The position numbers were made by a program, and so were the translations under genes. This document shows positions 24,305-33,773 of a DNA stretch of 64,000 nt, one piece after another (the first letter of the stretch is position 1; every line of letters starts with the position of its first letter). This stretch comes from Cytobacillus depressus. Its GTDB lineage: Bacteria; Bacillota; Bacilli; Bacillales; Cytobacillaceae. The DNA lies in the NCBI RefSeq assembly GCF_008923245.1, contig NZ_WBOS01000012.1:1-64000 (forward strand). The letters run 5' to 3'. The notes under the pieces are model-generated. The model ran no database searches, was not told where the DNA came from, and saw only the letters and a list, made by a program, of their open reading frames with translations.

Positions 24305-27019
24305 CTAATTTTGATAAATCTGATTTCCTGCGCTCGTCATCCATTCAAGCTGCAGAAGCTTAATCTGGAATAAAGTTATTGGATCACGGTATAATTCTGG
24401 ATTCTCCCTCATTTCCCGCAATGACTCTTTACTCATTTGGATTTGCTGAACCGCTTCATTGACTGCATCTGTTAGTGCATGAAATGATGGGCTAAAGAAC
24501 ATGCTCACATCTCGGTCGATAGACTTTTCAAAGAGCTCAAACGGCTGAAAGAATTGATCGGTCACCACAGCAGCCACTTCACGATAATCTTCGTTTTCGA
24601 TATATTGCTTATATTTGTTATAGAGCATCGATTTATTTTGCATCACTCCTCCAAGCAGCTTACCGGCACTCTTTAACAAAAACTGAGAGGGAGAAAAGCG
24701 GTTAAGTATGTTGATACTTTCAAATTGACTGCTTCCTCTCGTCATTCGGTCTGCATCTCTGCTCCAGTCTTCAAGCACTTTAAAATCACCAGCAAATGTT
24801 AATTTATCCTTCTCATACAGATCATTAAAACTTTGCCCCATTTCATCAAAAAATGTTTGTGCTTGATTAAACTCAAGTCCGGTGTCAGAAATCCACTGAT
24901 GCATCTCCTTATGAAAGCTTGGCATAATGACTTCATCTAAATGACGGCGAATACGGCTATTCATCTCATTATTTAGCACCGTATGAATCTTGCCAAAGTC
25001 ACTGTCTTCCGTTATGAGTTCTGAGCATTCGCGCAGCAAGACAGGAATGTCCTCGATAAGCTGAGCTCTCTTCTCATCCTTCATTTTTGCAAACGCTTTT
25101 GTTGCGATGAGAATTTTTTCCTCTTCTAAGTCATGGACTTGGTTCGTAGCTCCATTTAATTTTGTCACCATTTCTTCATTCCATTTAATTGACTCGACAT
25201 AGCCCTCCTCCATCTCCACACGTCTCTCAAGGAGGAACTTAATTGTTTTACGTATATAATGCTGGACTTTAGCTGTGCGTTTTTCTTCTAGAAGCTGATG
25301 GCCATTTATTGCTATAAAGAAATTCGCCAATGCATCAAGCTGATCCTCATGGCCGGAAAAGGCAAATAGCCTTGCTTCTGGAAAATACGTATTCACTTTA
25401 GATGCAGCAATGTCGATTATTTCCTGCGTCACTTCATCGGAATAGATACTATTCAATACGAAGTGAATTGGCAGCTCTGGAGATTGCTCACGGAATTTCA
25501 AAACAATTTCCAGCTCTTCCTCTGTTAACGCATGCTTCGGATTTAGGACAAAAAGCAGACCGTCAGCTAACTGCAAATATTGGAACACATCATTTCTGAA
25601 TCTGTTTAGCCCCGTGATACCTGGTGTATCAATAAATGCCAGCCTCTTATGGCGAAGGTATGGCAATGGTTTTTTATATAAAATAACGGTCTGAGCGTTT
25701 TCTTCAATGTTTGAGCATTCTTGAAGCTCTTTCTCTCCCTCATCGGAGATTTCCTGTATTACTACCTTCTCATTATCTTTAAACACCACTGTTGTAGACA
25801 AATAATCATCAATCAAATTTTCTCCAAGTAATCCATTAATGAGATTCGATTTTTGGACACCTTCCACCCCTGCAATTAATAAATGGGAAGCATGTAAATC
25901 AAGGAGTTCCTTTACCATCCATTCAAAGCGATAGCCGATCTCGATTCCATTCTTTCTTGCCCAAGCAGTAACAGCTTGGAATAGCTCGAATGAATCCGCT
26001 AATCCGTTCTTATCGATCATAGGATGGCTCATCTTCTCTTCCGCAATATTGATTGTTTCAAGCCCAATACTCGATGGGAAAATTTCACTCCAGGCAAGCG
26101 TTGAAGCCGCAGCCGTCAATTGGTGAGTAGAATCAGACAATTTCAGCCAATTCGTTAAATGGTTTGGAACTAAATGTGAGATATCTTTTAGCATATGCAT
26201 TCCGCTAATTATTTCAAAATATGTATCATGATAAAGGGCGGACAGCTCCCTCCATGAATGGACACTTCCCCCTTCCATATGAAGAAGGATGTGATTAATT
26301 TCTTTAATCCAAGTAAAATATTCATCTCCGTGTCGATAATGATTCCACAAGGCAGACGCTAGATTCTCAAATCTTGCTAAATCAAGCGGGAATAACGTTA
26401 CAAGGGCTTCGGAAAAATAATTCGGTTCCAGTTTTTTTGTCTTTCCTTGAACGATATATGATTCTAGCGTGTCAAACCAACGAAGATTTCCTGTACGGAC
26501 CGCTTCATTAACTGCTAGCTCAATCGCGTTTTTCCAATCTTGATGCTCCTCAAAGAATTCCTGTGCTAAGCTCGTCACATTCTTGTAATCTGGATTAAAA
26601 GCGATAACTTCTTTAATCGACTCTCCGGCAGAATCAAGCTTGCCACGCGCAATGTAAGTGGCAAAAAGCTGCAGCAACACTTCTGTTTTCAAGACATCGG
26701 ACTCCGTATGGATTGTCTGATATAAATCTTCCGCACTGCTGAGCAAATCCAATTCAAAATAAGCATCAGCCATATTTTTCTTTGCCCATGGCTCCAGTTC
26801 GTTCTGAATATTCTCCCACTTAAAAATAGCTGCTTCATAATCGTGATGAATGAAATAAACTTCACCTTGGGCAAAGCGAATATAAGAAAGCTCAGGTACT
26901 GCCTCCTTCTGCTCGAGGTTATACAACTCCCCTAATGCCTTAATCGGGTGAACATTCTCCATTCCTTCGATCAACGTTTTATAATACTTTTTATTAATCA
27001 GCTGTTCATCTATGATCAT
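24305..27019 (-). CDS. Dynamin-like GTPase-family protein with TPR-like N-terminus
   Basis: A 904-residue cytoplasmic protein. Residues 20-180 form helical repeats resembling TPRs. A dynamin-type G domain begins near 375: P-loop GVEGVQKS (384-391), switch threonines LSTTVVF (about 408), G3 motif DTPG (464-467). The P-loop has Gln where the GKS glycine is usual, and G4 reads LNSIYSDE rather than N-K-x-D, so nucleotide handling may be altered or lost. The rest is helical, like the stalk of bacterial dynamins. It precedes the hybrid kinase on the same strand. Bacterial dynamins act in membrane remodelling; function here is unknown. ATG 27019 with GAGGTAG upstream. Confidence 0.75.
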   Translation of the reverse strand: MIIDEQLINKKYYKTLIEGMENVHPIKALGELYNLEQKEAVPELSYIRFAQGEVYFIHHDYEAAIFKWENIQNELEPWAKKNMADAYFELDLLSSAEDLYQTIHTESDVLKTEVLLQLFATYIARGKLDSAGESIKEVIAFNPDYKNVTSLAQEFFEEHQDWKNAIELAVNEAVRTGNLRWFDTLESYIVQGKTKKLEPNYFSEALVTLFPLDLARFENLASALWNHYRHGDEYFTWIKEINHILLHMEGGSVHSWRELSALYHDTYFEIISGMHMLKDISHLVPNHLTNWLKLSDSTHQLTAAASTLAWSEIFPSSIGLETINIAEEKMSHPMIDKNGLADSFELFQAVTAWARKNGIEIGYRFEWMVKELLDLHASHLLIAGVEGVQKSNLINGLLGENLIDDYLSTTVVFKDNEKVVIQEISDEGEKELQECSNIEENAQTVILYKKPLPYLRHKRLAFIDTPGITGLNRFRNDVFQYLQLADGLLFVLNPKHALTEEELEIVLKFREQSPELPIHFVLNSIYSDEVTQEIIDIAASKVNTYFPEARLFAFSGHEDQLDALANFFIAINGHQLLEEKRTAKVQHYIRKTIKFLLERRVEMEEGYVESIKWNEEMVTKLNGATNQVHDLEEEKILIATKAFAKMKDEKRAQLIEDIPVLLRECSELITEDSDFGKIHTVLNNEMNSRIRRHLDEVIMPSFHKEMHQWISDTGLEFNQAQTFFDEMGQSFNDLYEKDKLTFAGDFKVLEDWSRDADRMTRGSSQFESINILNRFSPSQFLLKSAGKLLGGVMQNKSMLYNKYKQYIENEDYREVAAVVTDQFFQPFELFEKSIDRDVSMFFSPSFHALTDAVNEAVQQIQMSKESLREMRENPELYRDPITLFQIKLLQLEWMTSAGNQIYQN

Positions 27020-27084
27020 CTTGCTACCTCCGCAAAATTATTTTCACTTAATCTCTATTCTTTATTCTAACAAAATATCATTTT

Positions 27085-27130
27085 ATAAGAAAAGGGACAT
27101 GGGGACAGGTCCATTGTCCCATTGGGAGAA
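27085..27130. repeat. REP-like imperfect palindrome
   Basis: GGGACATGGGGACAGGTCC followed by ATTGTCCC can fold on itself (GGGACA / TGTCCC). Such GGGACA-GGTCC elements recur in Bacillus genomes; only one copy is in this window. Confidence 0.4.
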
Positions 27131-27237
27131 ATCAAAAAAGCATTAATATGCAAATGCCTAAAGCACTCAATTGATTTACATGGATAATAACAGTAAAATA
27201 AGAAATAACTACATCTCAAAGAAAGGCTGATACCGGT

Positions 27238-28908
27238 TTGGAACAAAATTCGTCAAACTTTATTAAAAATATTATTATTGAGGACTTAGAAACAGGTAAA
27301 CACAAAAACATTATTACACGGTTTCCTCCTGAACCGAACGGGTATCTTCATATCGGGCATGCCAAATCAATCGTGATCAACTTCGGGCTTGCTGATGAAT
27401 TTAATGGAAGAACACATTTACGATTTGATGATACCAACCCATTAAAGGAAGATCAGGAGTATGTTGATTCCATCAAGGCAGATGTACAATGGCTCGGTTA
27501 TGAATGGGAAGAATTGCATTTTGCATCTAACTATTTTGAGGAAATGTATAATCGTGCCGTCATCCTTATTAAAAAAGGAAAAGCTTATGTCGACGATTTA
27601 TCACAAGAAGAAATTCGTGAATATCGCGGCACATTAACAGAGCCAGGAAAGGAAAGTCCATATCGCGAGCGATCTGTCGAAGAGAACCTTGATCTATTCG
27701 AACGGATGCGCAATGGCGAATTTGAAAATGGCAGCAAGGTTTTACGCGCCAAAATTGATATGGCTTCGCCAAACTTGAATATGCGTGATCCTGTGATTTA
27801 CCGGATTTCCCACGTCTCCCATCATAATACGGGTGATAAGTGGTGCATTTATCCGATGTATTCTTTCGCTCATCCACTTGAGGATGCGATCGAAGACATT
27901 ACGCATTCCATTTGTACGACTGAATTTGAAGATCAGCGTCCATTATATAATTGGTTCGTTGAAGAATGTGAAATGGAAAGCAAGCCTCAGCAAATTGAAT
28001 TCGGCCGCCTAAATATTGAAAATACAGTTATGAGTAAACGAAAGCTAAAGCAGCTTGTTGATGAAGGCTTCGTTGACGGCTGGGATGATCCGCGCATGCC
28101 GACGATTTCTGGATTAAGAAGAAAAGGCTTTACACCAGGAGCGATTCGTGAATTTGTTAAAGCTACAGGGATTACCAAAGGCTCAGGTGCTGTTGAAGAA
28201 GCGATGCTAGAGCACTTTGTAAGGGAAGATTTAAAGCTCACTGCTCCACGCACAATGGGTGTCCTAAATCCGCTTAAACTTGTGATAACGAACTATCCAG
28301 AAGATCAGGTTGAGATGCTTGATGCAGAGATTAATCCTGAAAATCCTGATATGGGTATGCGCCAAATTCCATTCTCAAGAGAAATTTACATTGAGCAGGA
28401 TGACTTCATGGAAGATCCGCCAAAGAAATACTTCCGTCTCTTCCCTGGCAATGAAGTGCGTTTAAAGCATGCCTATTTCATTAAATGCAATGAAGTGATT
28501 AAAGATGAAAATGGACAAGTTATTGAAATTCATTGTACGTACGATCCAGAAACGAAAAGTGGTTCTGGGTTCACTGGACGTAAAGTGAAGGGAACCATTC
28601 ATTGGGTCGATGCTAAACATGCCATCCCAGCTGAATTCCGTTTATATGAGCCATTAATTCTCGATGCCGAATTAGAGGCGGAAGCGGCTGATGATAGCTC
28701 AGAAGATAAAACATTCCTGGATTATGTGAATCCGAAATCACTTGAAATTGTTCAAGGCTTTATTGAGCCGAATATGGAGGACGTAAAACCTCAAGATAAA
28801 TTCCAATTTTTCCGCCACGGCTATTTTAATGTGGATTCTAAACATTCCACAGCGGAAAAGCCTGTATTTAACCGGATTGTTTCACTGAAAAGTTCATTTA
28901 AACTTTAG
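27238..28908 (+). CDS. glnS: Glutaminyl-tRNA synthetase
   Basis: A 556-residue class I aminoacyl-tRNA synthetase. The [19 protein letters not shown] block with the HIGH motif lies near residue 38, the KMSKS equivalent VMSKRKLKQ near 265, and the C-terminal beta-barrel anticodon-binding region from about 340. Length and sequence match bacterial GlnRS rather than GluRS. The TTG start at 27238 follows AAAGG by about 11 bases. Most Bacillus charge Gln-tRNA indirectly through GluRS and GatCAB, so a dedicated GlnRS is uncommon. No T-box leader is visible upstream. Small ASCH and membrane genes follow on the same strand. Confidence 0.95.
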   Translation: MEQNSSNFIKNIIIEDLETGKHKNIITRFPPEPNGYLHIGHAKSIVINFGLADEFNGRTHLRFDDTNPLKEDQEYVDSIKADVQWLGYEWEELHFASNYFEEMYNRAVILIKKGKAYVDDLSQEEIREYRGTLTEPGKESPYRERSVEENLDLFERMRNGEFENGSKVLRAKIDMASPNLNMRDPVIYRISHVSHHNTGDKWCIYPMYSFAHPLEDAIEDITHSICTTEFEDQRPLYNWFVEECEMESKPQQIEFGRLNIENTVMSKRKLKQLVDEGFVDGWDDPRMPTISGLRRKGFTPGAIREFVKATGITKGSGAVEEAMLEHFVREDLKLTAPRTMGVLNPLKLVITNYPEDQVEMLDAEINPENPDMGMRQIPFSREIYIEQDDFMEDPPKKYFRLFPGNEVRLKHAYFIKCNEVIKDENGQVIEIHCTYDPETKSGSGFTGRKVKGTIHWVDAKHAIPAEFRLYEPLILDAELEAEAADDSSEDKTFLDYVNPKSLEIVQGFIEPNMEDVKPQDKFQFFRHGYFNVDSKHSTAEKPVFNRIVSLKSSFKL

Positions 28909-28969
28909 AAGATGAGGACCTCTTCCATTGCAATTCATGTATTACATTCAACTTTAGGAGGAAGATAAA

Positions 28970-29320
28970 ATGACAAATCAGCACGATAACCAAGCTTTGC
29001 CGCCAAAAACATGTACTATTGAGCGCTTAGTAACCGTTCCAGCGGACATTGAAAAAGTGCTTTCTGGAAAGAAGACAGCTACTCGCCGCAACGGCCGCTA
29101 TGCAGACGTCGGTGAAATTATGGAACTACAAGGCCATAAATTTGTCGTTGAAAAAGTGTACTCACAGTCATTAGGAGAATTAACTGATGAACACGCTAAA
29201 CAAGAAGGCTATGAGACAGTTGAGGAATATAAAGAATCAATCCTATCCTATCACCCTGGCATGCCTTGGCTGCCACAAATGAGAGTTTGGGTACATGAAT
29301 TCCGTCCAGTTTTGGATTAA
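28970..29320 (+). CDS. ASCH-domain protein
   Basis: A 116-residue protein made of one ASCH (PUA-like) domain, with the conserved VLSGKKTATRRNGR near residue 35 (GKKT/S and RR signatures), YADVGEIMELQG and a final MRVWVHEFRP strand. ASCH domains are linked to RNA or modified-nucleoside binding, and some are amidohydrolases. A good ribosome site (TAGGAGGAAG) precedes the ATG. It follows glnS by 61 bp on the same strand, so a tRNA- or RNA-related role is possible but inferred. Confidence 0.85.
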   Translation: MTNQHDNQALPPKTCTIERLVTVPADIEKVLSGKKTATRRNGRYADVGEIMELQGHKFVVEKVYSQSLGELTDEHAKQEGYETVEEYKESILSYHPGMPWLPQMRVWVHEFRPVLD

Positions 29321-29333
29321 TAAAGTTTTTTAG

Positions 29334-29774
29334 ATGGACACTCTTTATCGCTTTATTTTATACATCCATGTTGGCAGTGCCGTTCTTTCAATAGGCCCAT
29401 TTGTAGTATTAATTCCAATTGCAAAAAAATTGCTGGGTGCTGACACTCAAGTCCAGCAAGCCTACCTTGATATTTTTCGCTCCACTGTCCGGCTTGTGAA
29501 GCATGCCGGACATGTCTTGGTCGGCAGCGGAGCTCTGCTTATCGCCATGGGACATTGGACGTGGAAAACATCGTGGATTATTGCTACATTAGCTATCATG
29601 TTTGGTTCCGTTTTTTTCCTGGCGCGAGCCTTTACGCCTACAATGCGCAAATTTCAGCAACACGATCAAGACCAAAGCAAGCTTGTCCAAAAACTTTCAC
29701 TGTCAACATGGCTTTATTTAATTCTTCTCTTAATCATGCTTTGGCTCATGGTCGTGAAACCTGTTTTATGGTGA
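29334..29774 (+). CDS. DUF2269-like integral membrane protein
   Basis: A 146-residue protein with four membrane helices: the first carries FILYIHVGSAVLSIGPFV, followed by IIATLAIMFGSVFFLA and a C-terminal helix LYLILLLIMLWLMVV. His residues near the membrane faces (HVGS, KHAGHV) resemble the DUF2269 family. It begins 13 bp after the ASCH gene and ends ahead of a terminator, so glnS, ASCH and this gene may share a transcript. No strong ribosome site is seen, so translation may be coupled. Function unknown. Confidence 0.7.
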   Translation: MDTLYRFILYIHVGSAVLSIGPFVVLIPIAKKLLGADTQVQQAYLDIFRSTVRLVKHAGHVLVGSGALLIAMGHWTWKTSWIIATLAIMFGSVFFLARAFTPTMRKFQQHDQDQSKLVQKLSLSTWLYLILLLIMLWLMVVKPVLW

Positions 29775-29818
29775 AGAATTCATAGCTATTTATCTCTTAA
29801 TAATATATTTCATTCTCA

Positions 29819-29853
29819 AAGAGGCCAGTCTCCGATAGGAGCTGGCCTTTTTT
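29819..29853 (+). terminator. Terminator of the glnS-ASCH-DUF2269 unit
   Basis: AGGCCAG-TCTCC-GATA-GGAG-CTGGCCT followed by TTTTTTC. Confidence 0.85.
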
Positions 29854-29878
29854 CTTTGCACTAAGCACTGCTAACAGA

Positions 29879-30095
29879 TTACTTTGCCACGGGAGGAATA
29901 AACACAATTCTTATTAGACAAATTAAATATAAAGTGCCAGCCGGAACAGACAAGGAATAAGCAATGGAACGCGCGAACGCGATAGTGTACAAAGGGACAC
30001 GCTCATTCTTTTTCCTATTCTCACCAACAATAAACTGAAAGCTTCTAAAGTTTTTATCGTGTGAATGATCATTTAAATGTTGCGAAATGACTTTT
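29879..30095 (-). pseudogene. Possible remnant of a membrane-protein gene
   Basis: On the minus strand a frame of about 65 codons with no start codon reads through GENRKKNERVPLYTIAFA and SLSVPAGTLYLICLIRIVF and ends IPPVAK and a stop at 29879. It has a polar stretch, then one hydrophobic segment, as in the end of a small membrane protein. An upstream stop codon and absence of ATG, GTG or a ribosome site suggest decay. Not recognised; it may be chance. Confidence 0.3.
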
Positions 30096-30112
30096 GGAAA
30101 GAGGTAAAGTTA

Positions 30113-31075
30113 ATGAATGTAAAAGGTCTTAAAAAAGCTAGAAAGGGTGTAGGTCTAGGGGCTACTTCAGCTGTTGCATGGGGAATAGATACAGTGATAA
30201 TTGGCGTTATTATCGCTAGTACACCTTTTAAACAGGCTACTGTGCTTGCTCCTATTATAGCTGCTTTCATGCATGACTTTTTCTCTGCCCTATGGGTATC
30301 TTTTTTAATGATTGTAAAAGGTGAATTTATTAATGTATTAAAGTTGATCAAAACAAAGAGCGGAGCGATTTTAGTTCTTGGAGCATTGTCTGGTGGACCT
30401 TTAGCAATGACTTTTTATTTTCTTGGTATTCAATATGCAGGAGTAACGTATACGGCAAGCATTGCTTCTATATTCCCTGGGATTGGCGCTCTGCTTGCTT
30501 TCTTTTTTTTGAAGGAAAAAATGTACAAAAGAACTTGGTTCGGCGTTATTTTAAATATCATTGGAGTGATAATATTGGCATATGTGCCATCAAAGTTTAA
30601 CGGCGAAAGTAACTTTATCATCGGAATCTTGTTTTCATTGGGGGCCGCCATATTTTGGGGACTTGAAGGGGTAATCGGTGCCTGGGGAATGAAAGGAAAA
30701 GAGGACGTTCCTCCCATTCCTCTCTATGCCATTAATATAAGACAGATGACCTCCGCACTTTGTTATGCCATATTAATTGTACCATTTATTCATGGATATC
30801 CATTAGTCTTTCAAGCAGCATCTTCTAAGATCGTTTGGGTAATCGTTATAGCGGGTTTATTAGGGGCTGCCAATTATTCTTTATACTACATGTCCATTGA
30901 TTTAATCGGTGCTGCTAGAGGTCAATCGCTTAACAATACATATGTTTTTTGGGCAATCGTAACCGAAATTTTATTTATAGGTACCCCTGTCAACATACAA
31001 TTTGTTATAGGTACAATAATCGTACTATTAGGTTCTGTCCTCGTTTCAGGAAACCTTAAAAAGCCAAAGACCTGA
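30113..31075 (+). CDS. DMT-family transporter
   Basis: A 320-residue protein with ten membrane helices in two EamA-type halves. The first contains SAVAWGIDTVIIGVIIA; the second starts near residue 165 with LGAAIFWGLEGVIGAWG. The ATG at 30113 follows AAAGAGGTAAAG; an earlier ATG at 30077 lacks a ribosome site. Substrate unknown. It differs from the other two DMT proteins in the window (303 and 38146) in lacking their FWGSS or AWGIN N-terminal motifs, so these are distant paralogues. It has no co-directional partner. Confidence 0.82.
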   Translation: MNVKGLKKARKGVGLGATSAVAWGIDTVIIGVIIASTPFKQATVLAPIIAAFMHDFFSALWVSFLMIVKGEFINVLKLIKTKSGAILVLGALSGGPLAMTFYFLGIQYAGVTYTASIASIFPGIGALLAFFFLKEKMYKRTWFGVILNIIGVIILAYVPSKFNGESNFIIGILFSLGAAIFWGLEGVIGAWGMKGKEDVPPIPLYAINIRQMTSALCYAILIVPFIHGYPLVFQAASSKIVWVIVIAGLLGAANYSLYYMSIDLIGAARGQSLNNTYVFWAIVTEILFIGTPVNIQFVIGTIIVLLGSVLVSGNLKKPKT

Positions 31076-31176
31076 GTAATATACTATTTGGCTTATGAAG
31101 TGCGATATTTTTTTAATTTTATGGTTATCTTTGTTACCTTCTTCAATACCTTATTGGAAAAAGTCATATAAAATAG

Positions 31177-31217
31177 AGGTTGAAACATATTAGTCATGTA
31201 TAATATGTTTCAACCCC
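31177..31217 (+). other. Long perfect hairpin downstream of the DMT gene
   Basis: GGTTGAAACATATTA and TAATATGTTTCAACC form a 15-bp stem with an 8-nt loop. The tail is CCCCTTACTT, not a clean T-run, so it may be a weak terminator or a stability hairpin. Confidence 0.5.
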
Positions 31218-31329
31218 TTACTTCTTTCCAGGAATAGCATAGCCACAGTCCTGAAATCACTTTATTCCTGTAAAATTAATTCTGTTAGATTAACAAGAGA
31301 ACAGCTAAATTAATTACTTTATACTTTTT

Positions 31330-31812
31330 TTATTCATATTGAGAGATAAGACCTCGTCCAATAAAGTTTGCAGACACAGGCTTTTTGCCTACTTCCCTTG
31401 CCCAGATTGATAATTGTCCTATATGGTGAATTTCGTGGGCAATGACATGTCGTATAACCTCACCCCAAGTGTCAGTTACAATTCTTCCATCTGGTAGAGT
31501 ATCGTAAAACAGTTGTTTTTCTTTACTATTATCCCAGTTGTTCACAAAGTTCTCCACTTCCGATCGAAATTCAGCGTCCAATTTTCGAACCTGATTTAAG
31601 CTTTTATAATCCTCAAAACTCTCCTCAAAGTCTGTTTTTCCTTGTAATAGACGTATCCAGCTCCACTCCACATCAACTATATGGAAGAGTGTATGCAGTA
31701 TACTTCCTACTCCACCAGTTCTGGTTCGTAGAAGTTCCTCTTCACTTAATCCCTCACACCACTGATACCATTCTTCTCTGACCATCCAGTTATATCGAAA
31801 AAATGTTTTCAA
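31330..31812 (-). CDS. DinB-family protein
   Basis: A 160-residue four-helix-bundle protein of the DinB/YfiT superfamily. Metal-binding histidines are visible in LHTLFHIVDVEWSW (near residue 42) and in HVIAHEIHHIGQLSIWAREVG near residue 130. The TTG at 31812 lies seven bases after GGGAGG and gives KTFFRYNWMVREEW, the family N-terminus; the longer frame to 31866 is upstream sequence. Relatives include thiol-transferases and damage-induced proteins of unknown role. Stands alone among accessory enzymes. Confidence 0.85.
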   Translation of the reverse strand: MKTFFRYNWMVREEWYQWCEGLSEEELLRTRTGGVGSILHTLFHIVDVEWSWIRLLQGKTDFEESFEDYKSLNQVRKLDAEFRSEVENFVNNWDNSKEKQLFYDTLPDGRIVTDTWGEVIRHVIAHEIHHIGQLSIWAREVGKKPVSANFIGRGLISQYE

Positions 31813-32101
31813 TGAAAGCCCTCCCGTATTTAGAAAATAAGTTAAATGAATTTGAGAATAAAACAAAACTGAGTTCAGTATTACTTACTTAACTAACCCT
31901 GTTTATATTCCTTCTTAAACCTGCTATCGTTAGTTAAAATAAAATCACTCACAAACCACACTTGCGTTAACAAAAATATCCATTTTATTTTTAAAATTTT
32001 TTTCAATAATCTGGCCCAAAACATGAAGGGACGCATCCCAAAATAAACGCGTCCTTTTTTTGAATAGAACCACACATTTTAGTAACACTTTTAGATTAAT
32101 A

Positions 32102-32659
32102 TTACCTATATGAGTCATGAGTTGGACGAAACAAGTCTTCGTCTGCATTTCTTACAAGTGAAAAGTGTTCGACATTATAATGACCGTGGAGAGTCCTATT
32201 ATGATGCTTTATGATTTGTTCAGCACTTAAAACATCATTGTCCGTTGTTGAATGCCCATCACCGACTAAAGTTACATCTAAACCACTAATAGTAGCTGTT
32301 CTAACTGCACTATCTATACAGTGTTGTGTTTTACAGCCCATAACAACAACATGTTCAATCTGCTGAGATCGTAAATGATTTAGAAGATCTGTTCCATGAA
32401 AGGAATTCGTTGCAGATTTATCGAAAATCTTTGCTTTCAAAGGTACATTAATTTTATTGTGAATTTGAAAACCTTCACCTTTACCTTCAGCAACATCGAG
32501 ATCCCTTACAAACACAACTGGAATATCAGATTCCCTTGCTTTTCCAATCACTTTATTGATATTCCTAATAAGCTGCTCTTTAATAAAAACCGCACTTTCT
32601 TCTTGATTCCCGTCAATTAATTCTTGTTGAGCATCAATAATTAATAATGTTTGATTCAA
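32102..32659 (-). CDS. Isochorismatase-family (cysteine) hydrolase
   Basis: A 185-residue cysteine hydrolase. The catalytic Asp lies in LLIIDAQQELID near the start, the Lys in PLKAKIFDKSATNSF, and the nucleophile Cys in VVMGCKTQHCIDSAVRTA near residue 115. Relatives include nicotinamidases, N-carbamoyl amidases and true isochorismatases; the substrate cannot be assigned. TTG 32659 is 8 bases after AAAGGGG and is preferred over ATG 32677, which lies before the ribosome site. The last 30 residues (YNVEHFSLVRNADED) look intact. Confidence 0.85.
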   Translation of the reverse strand: MNQTLLIIDAQQELIDGNQEESAVFIKEQLIRNINKVIGKARESDIPVVFVRDLDVAEGKGEGFQIHNKINVPLKAKIFDKSATNSFHGTDLLNHLRSQQIEHVVVMGCKTQHCIDSAVRTATISGLDVTLVGDGHSTTDNDVLSAEQIIKHHNRTLHGHYNVEHFSLVRNADEDLFRPTHDSYR

Positions 32660-32946
32660 ATGATTTTCCCCTTTCATTTGTTGGAAAACACTATATAATT
32701 TAATTTAGTTAGACGTTTTCCCCTTATTATTTTTAACGCTAACTTTTCTTTTGTTTGTCATAATATCTACCCCCTAAACCAATATTTCTTAATAAATCAA
32801 TATTTGGAATTTTTAGATAACCCAATCTTAACACATTCCTTTATTTAAGTGAAATTCGCAAGGAAGAAAATTTTTTCAACAATCCGGCCCCAAAATGAAA
32901 ATGAGCGTTTACCCCTGTTGAATATCGATAATATTTATCAACTGGG

Positions 32947-33555
32947 CTATGCAAATCGAACACCTAACAGTCCCGTAACAATACCAATAATGATGCCAAG
33001 CGTACAAAGCATGAACCAGATTCTCCTGTTATTTGGTTTGTTAAAGGAATACCAACCAAGCACTACTAAAAGAATGCCCTCAATTAAAAACCATGGTTCG
33101 AACAGTAAAAGATCCCATAACACATAGGCATGTTCATTAACATTGAACGGATCTAATTCTACCCCGATAACTCCTGTAATTTGAAGTAATCGGTAGACTA
33201 TTCCATAAATGCCGTGGGAGGCAGCTACTGAGGAACCTGCCAAGGCTATCGTTAACAACAACCATTTTAACGGCTTTCTATTCCAAAAATAGATCAATGC
33301 AATCCCGAGAAGCCCCGCTAACGTAAGAATGACTGAGGCAACCCAATTCACTAGTTCCCATTGGGGTAATGCTAATATAGATGGCTTTAATATCGTTAGA
33401 CCGGCCGTGCCCCCCAGTGCCCAATAAAGGTGGGGGATCATATAGACTATCGACCAAATAAAAACAGCATATCCCGACCATACCAAAGACCGTGTTCGCG
33501 ATTGTTGTAGTTGCGGATTGAGCAACTTAGGGTCGTTTGCCTTCGTATTCGTCAT
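32947..33555 (-). CDS. DUF3995-like membrane protein
   Basis: A 202-residue protein with five membrane helices. YMIPHLYWALGGTAGL near residue 40 is the hallmark of DUF3995-type proteins; later helices carry VASVILTLAGLLGIALIYF and FLIEGILLVVLGWYSF. It has a polar N-terminal 25 residues and no known catalytic motif. The ATG at 33555 follows AGGAGAG. Nothing nearby indicates its function. Confidence 0.7.
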   Translation of the reverse strand: MTNTKANDPKLLNPQLQQSRTRSLVWSGYAVFIWSIVYMIPHLYWALGGTAGLTILKPSILALPQWELVNWVASVILTLAGLLGIALIYFWNRKPLKWLLLTIALAGSSVAASHGIYGIVYRLLQITGVIGVELDPFNVNEHAYVLWDLLLFEPWFLIEGILLVVLGWYSFNKPNNRRIWFMLCTLGIIIGIVTGLLGVRFA

Positions 33556-33773
33556 ATAACTCTCCTATCTTTCTTTAAGATTTAACACGACTTCATTAAC
33601 TAAACTATTATACATTCAATGTGGTCAAAAGTTTCCGAATGTTCAATGTATATTGAGCCAGTCGTTCAACAAACTCCCTTTAACGGAACAACTTATTCCT
33701 CAATAATCGCACCCGTTACTTTAAGTACAATATTTTACAACCTATCCCAAAATTTGGTCTGATTAAAATGGAC

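Noticed and set aside
27030-27237. T-box leader upstream of glnS
   Set aside because: No AGGGTGGNACCGCG-type T-box sequence or specifier stem is visible; only a REP-like palindrome is present.
31893-32148. Two overlapping short minus-strand frames
   Set aside because: AT-rich, no ribosome site, no similarity; they fall in the gap between the DinB and isochorismatase-like genes, which holds at most a weak terminator near 32026-32060.
32660-32946. Gene in the gap before the DUF3995-like gene
   Set aside because: Only short interrupted frames; no structure or ribosome site supports a feature.
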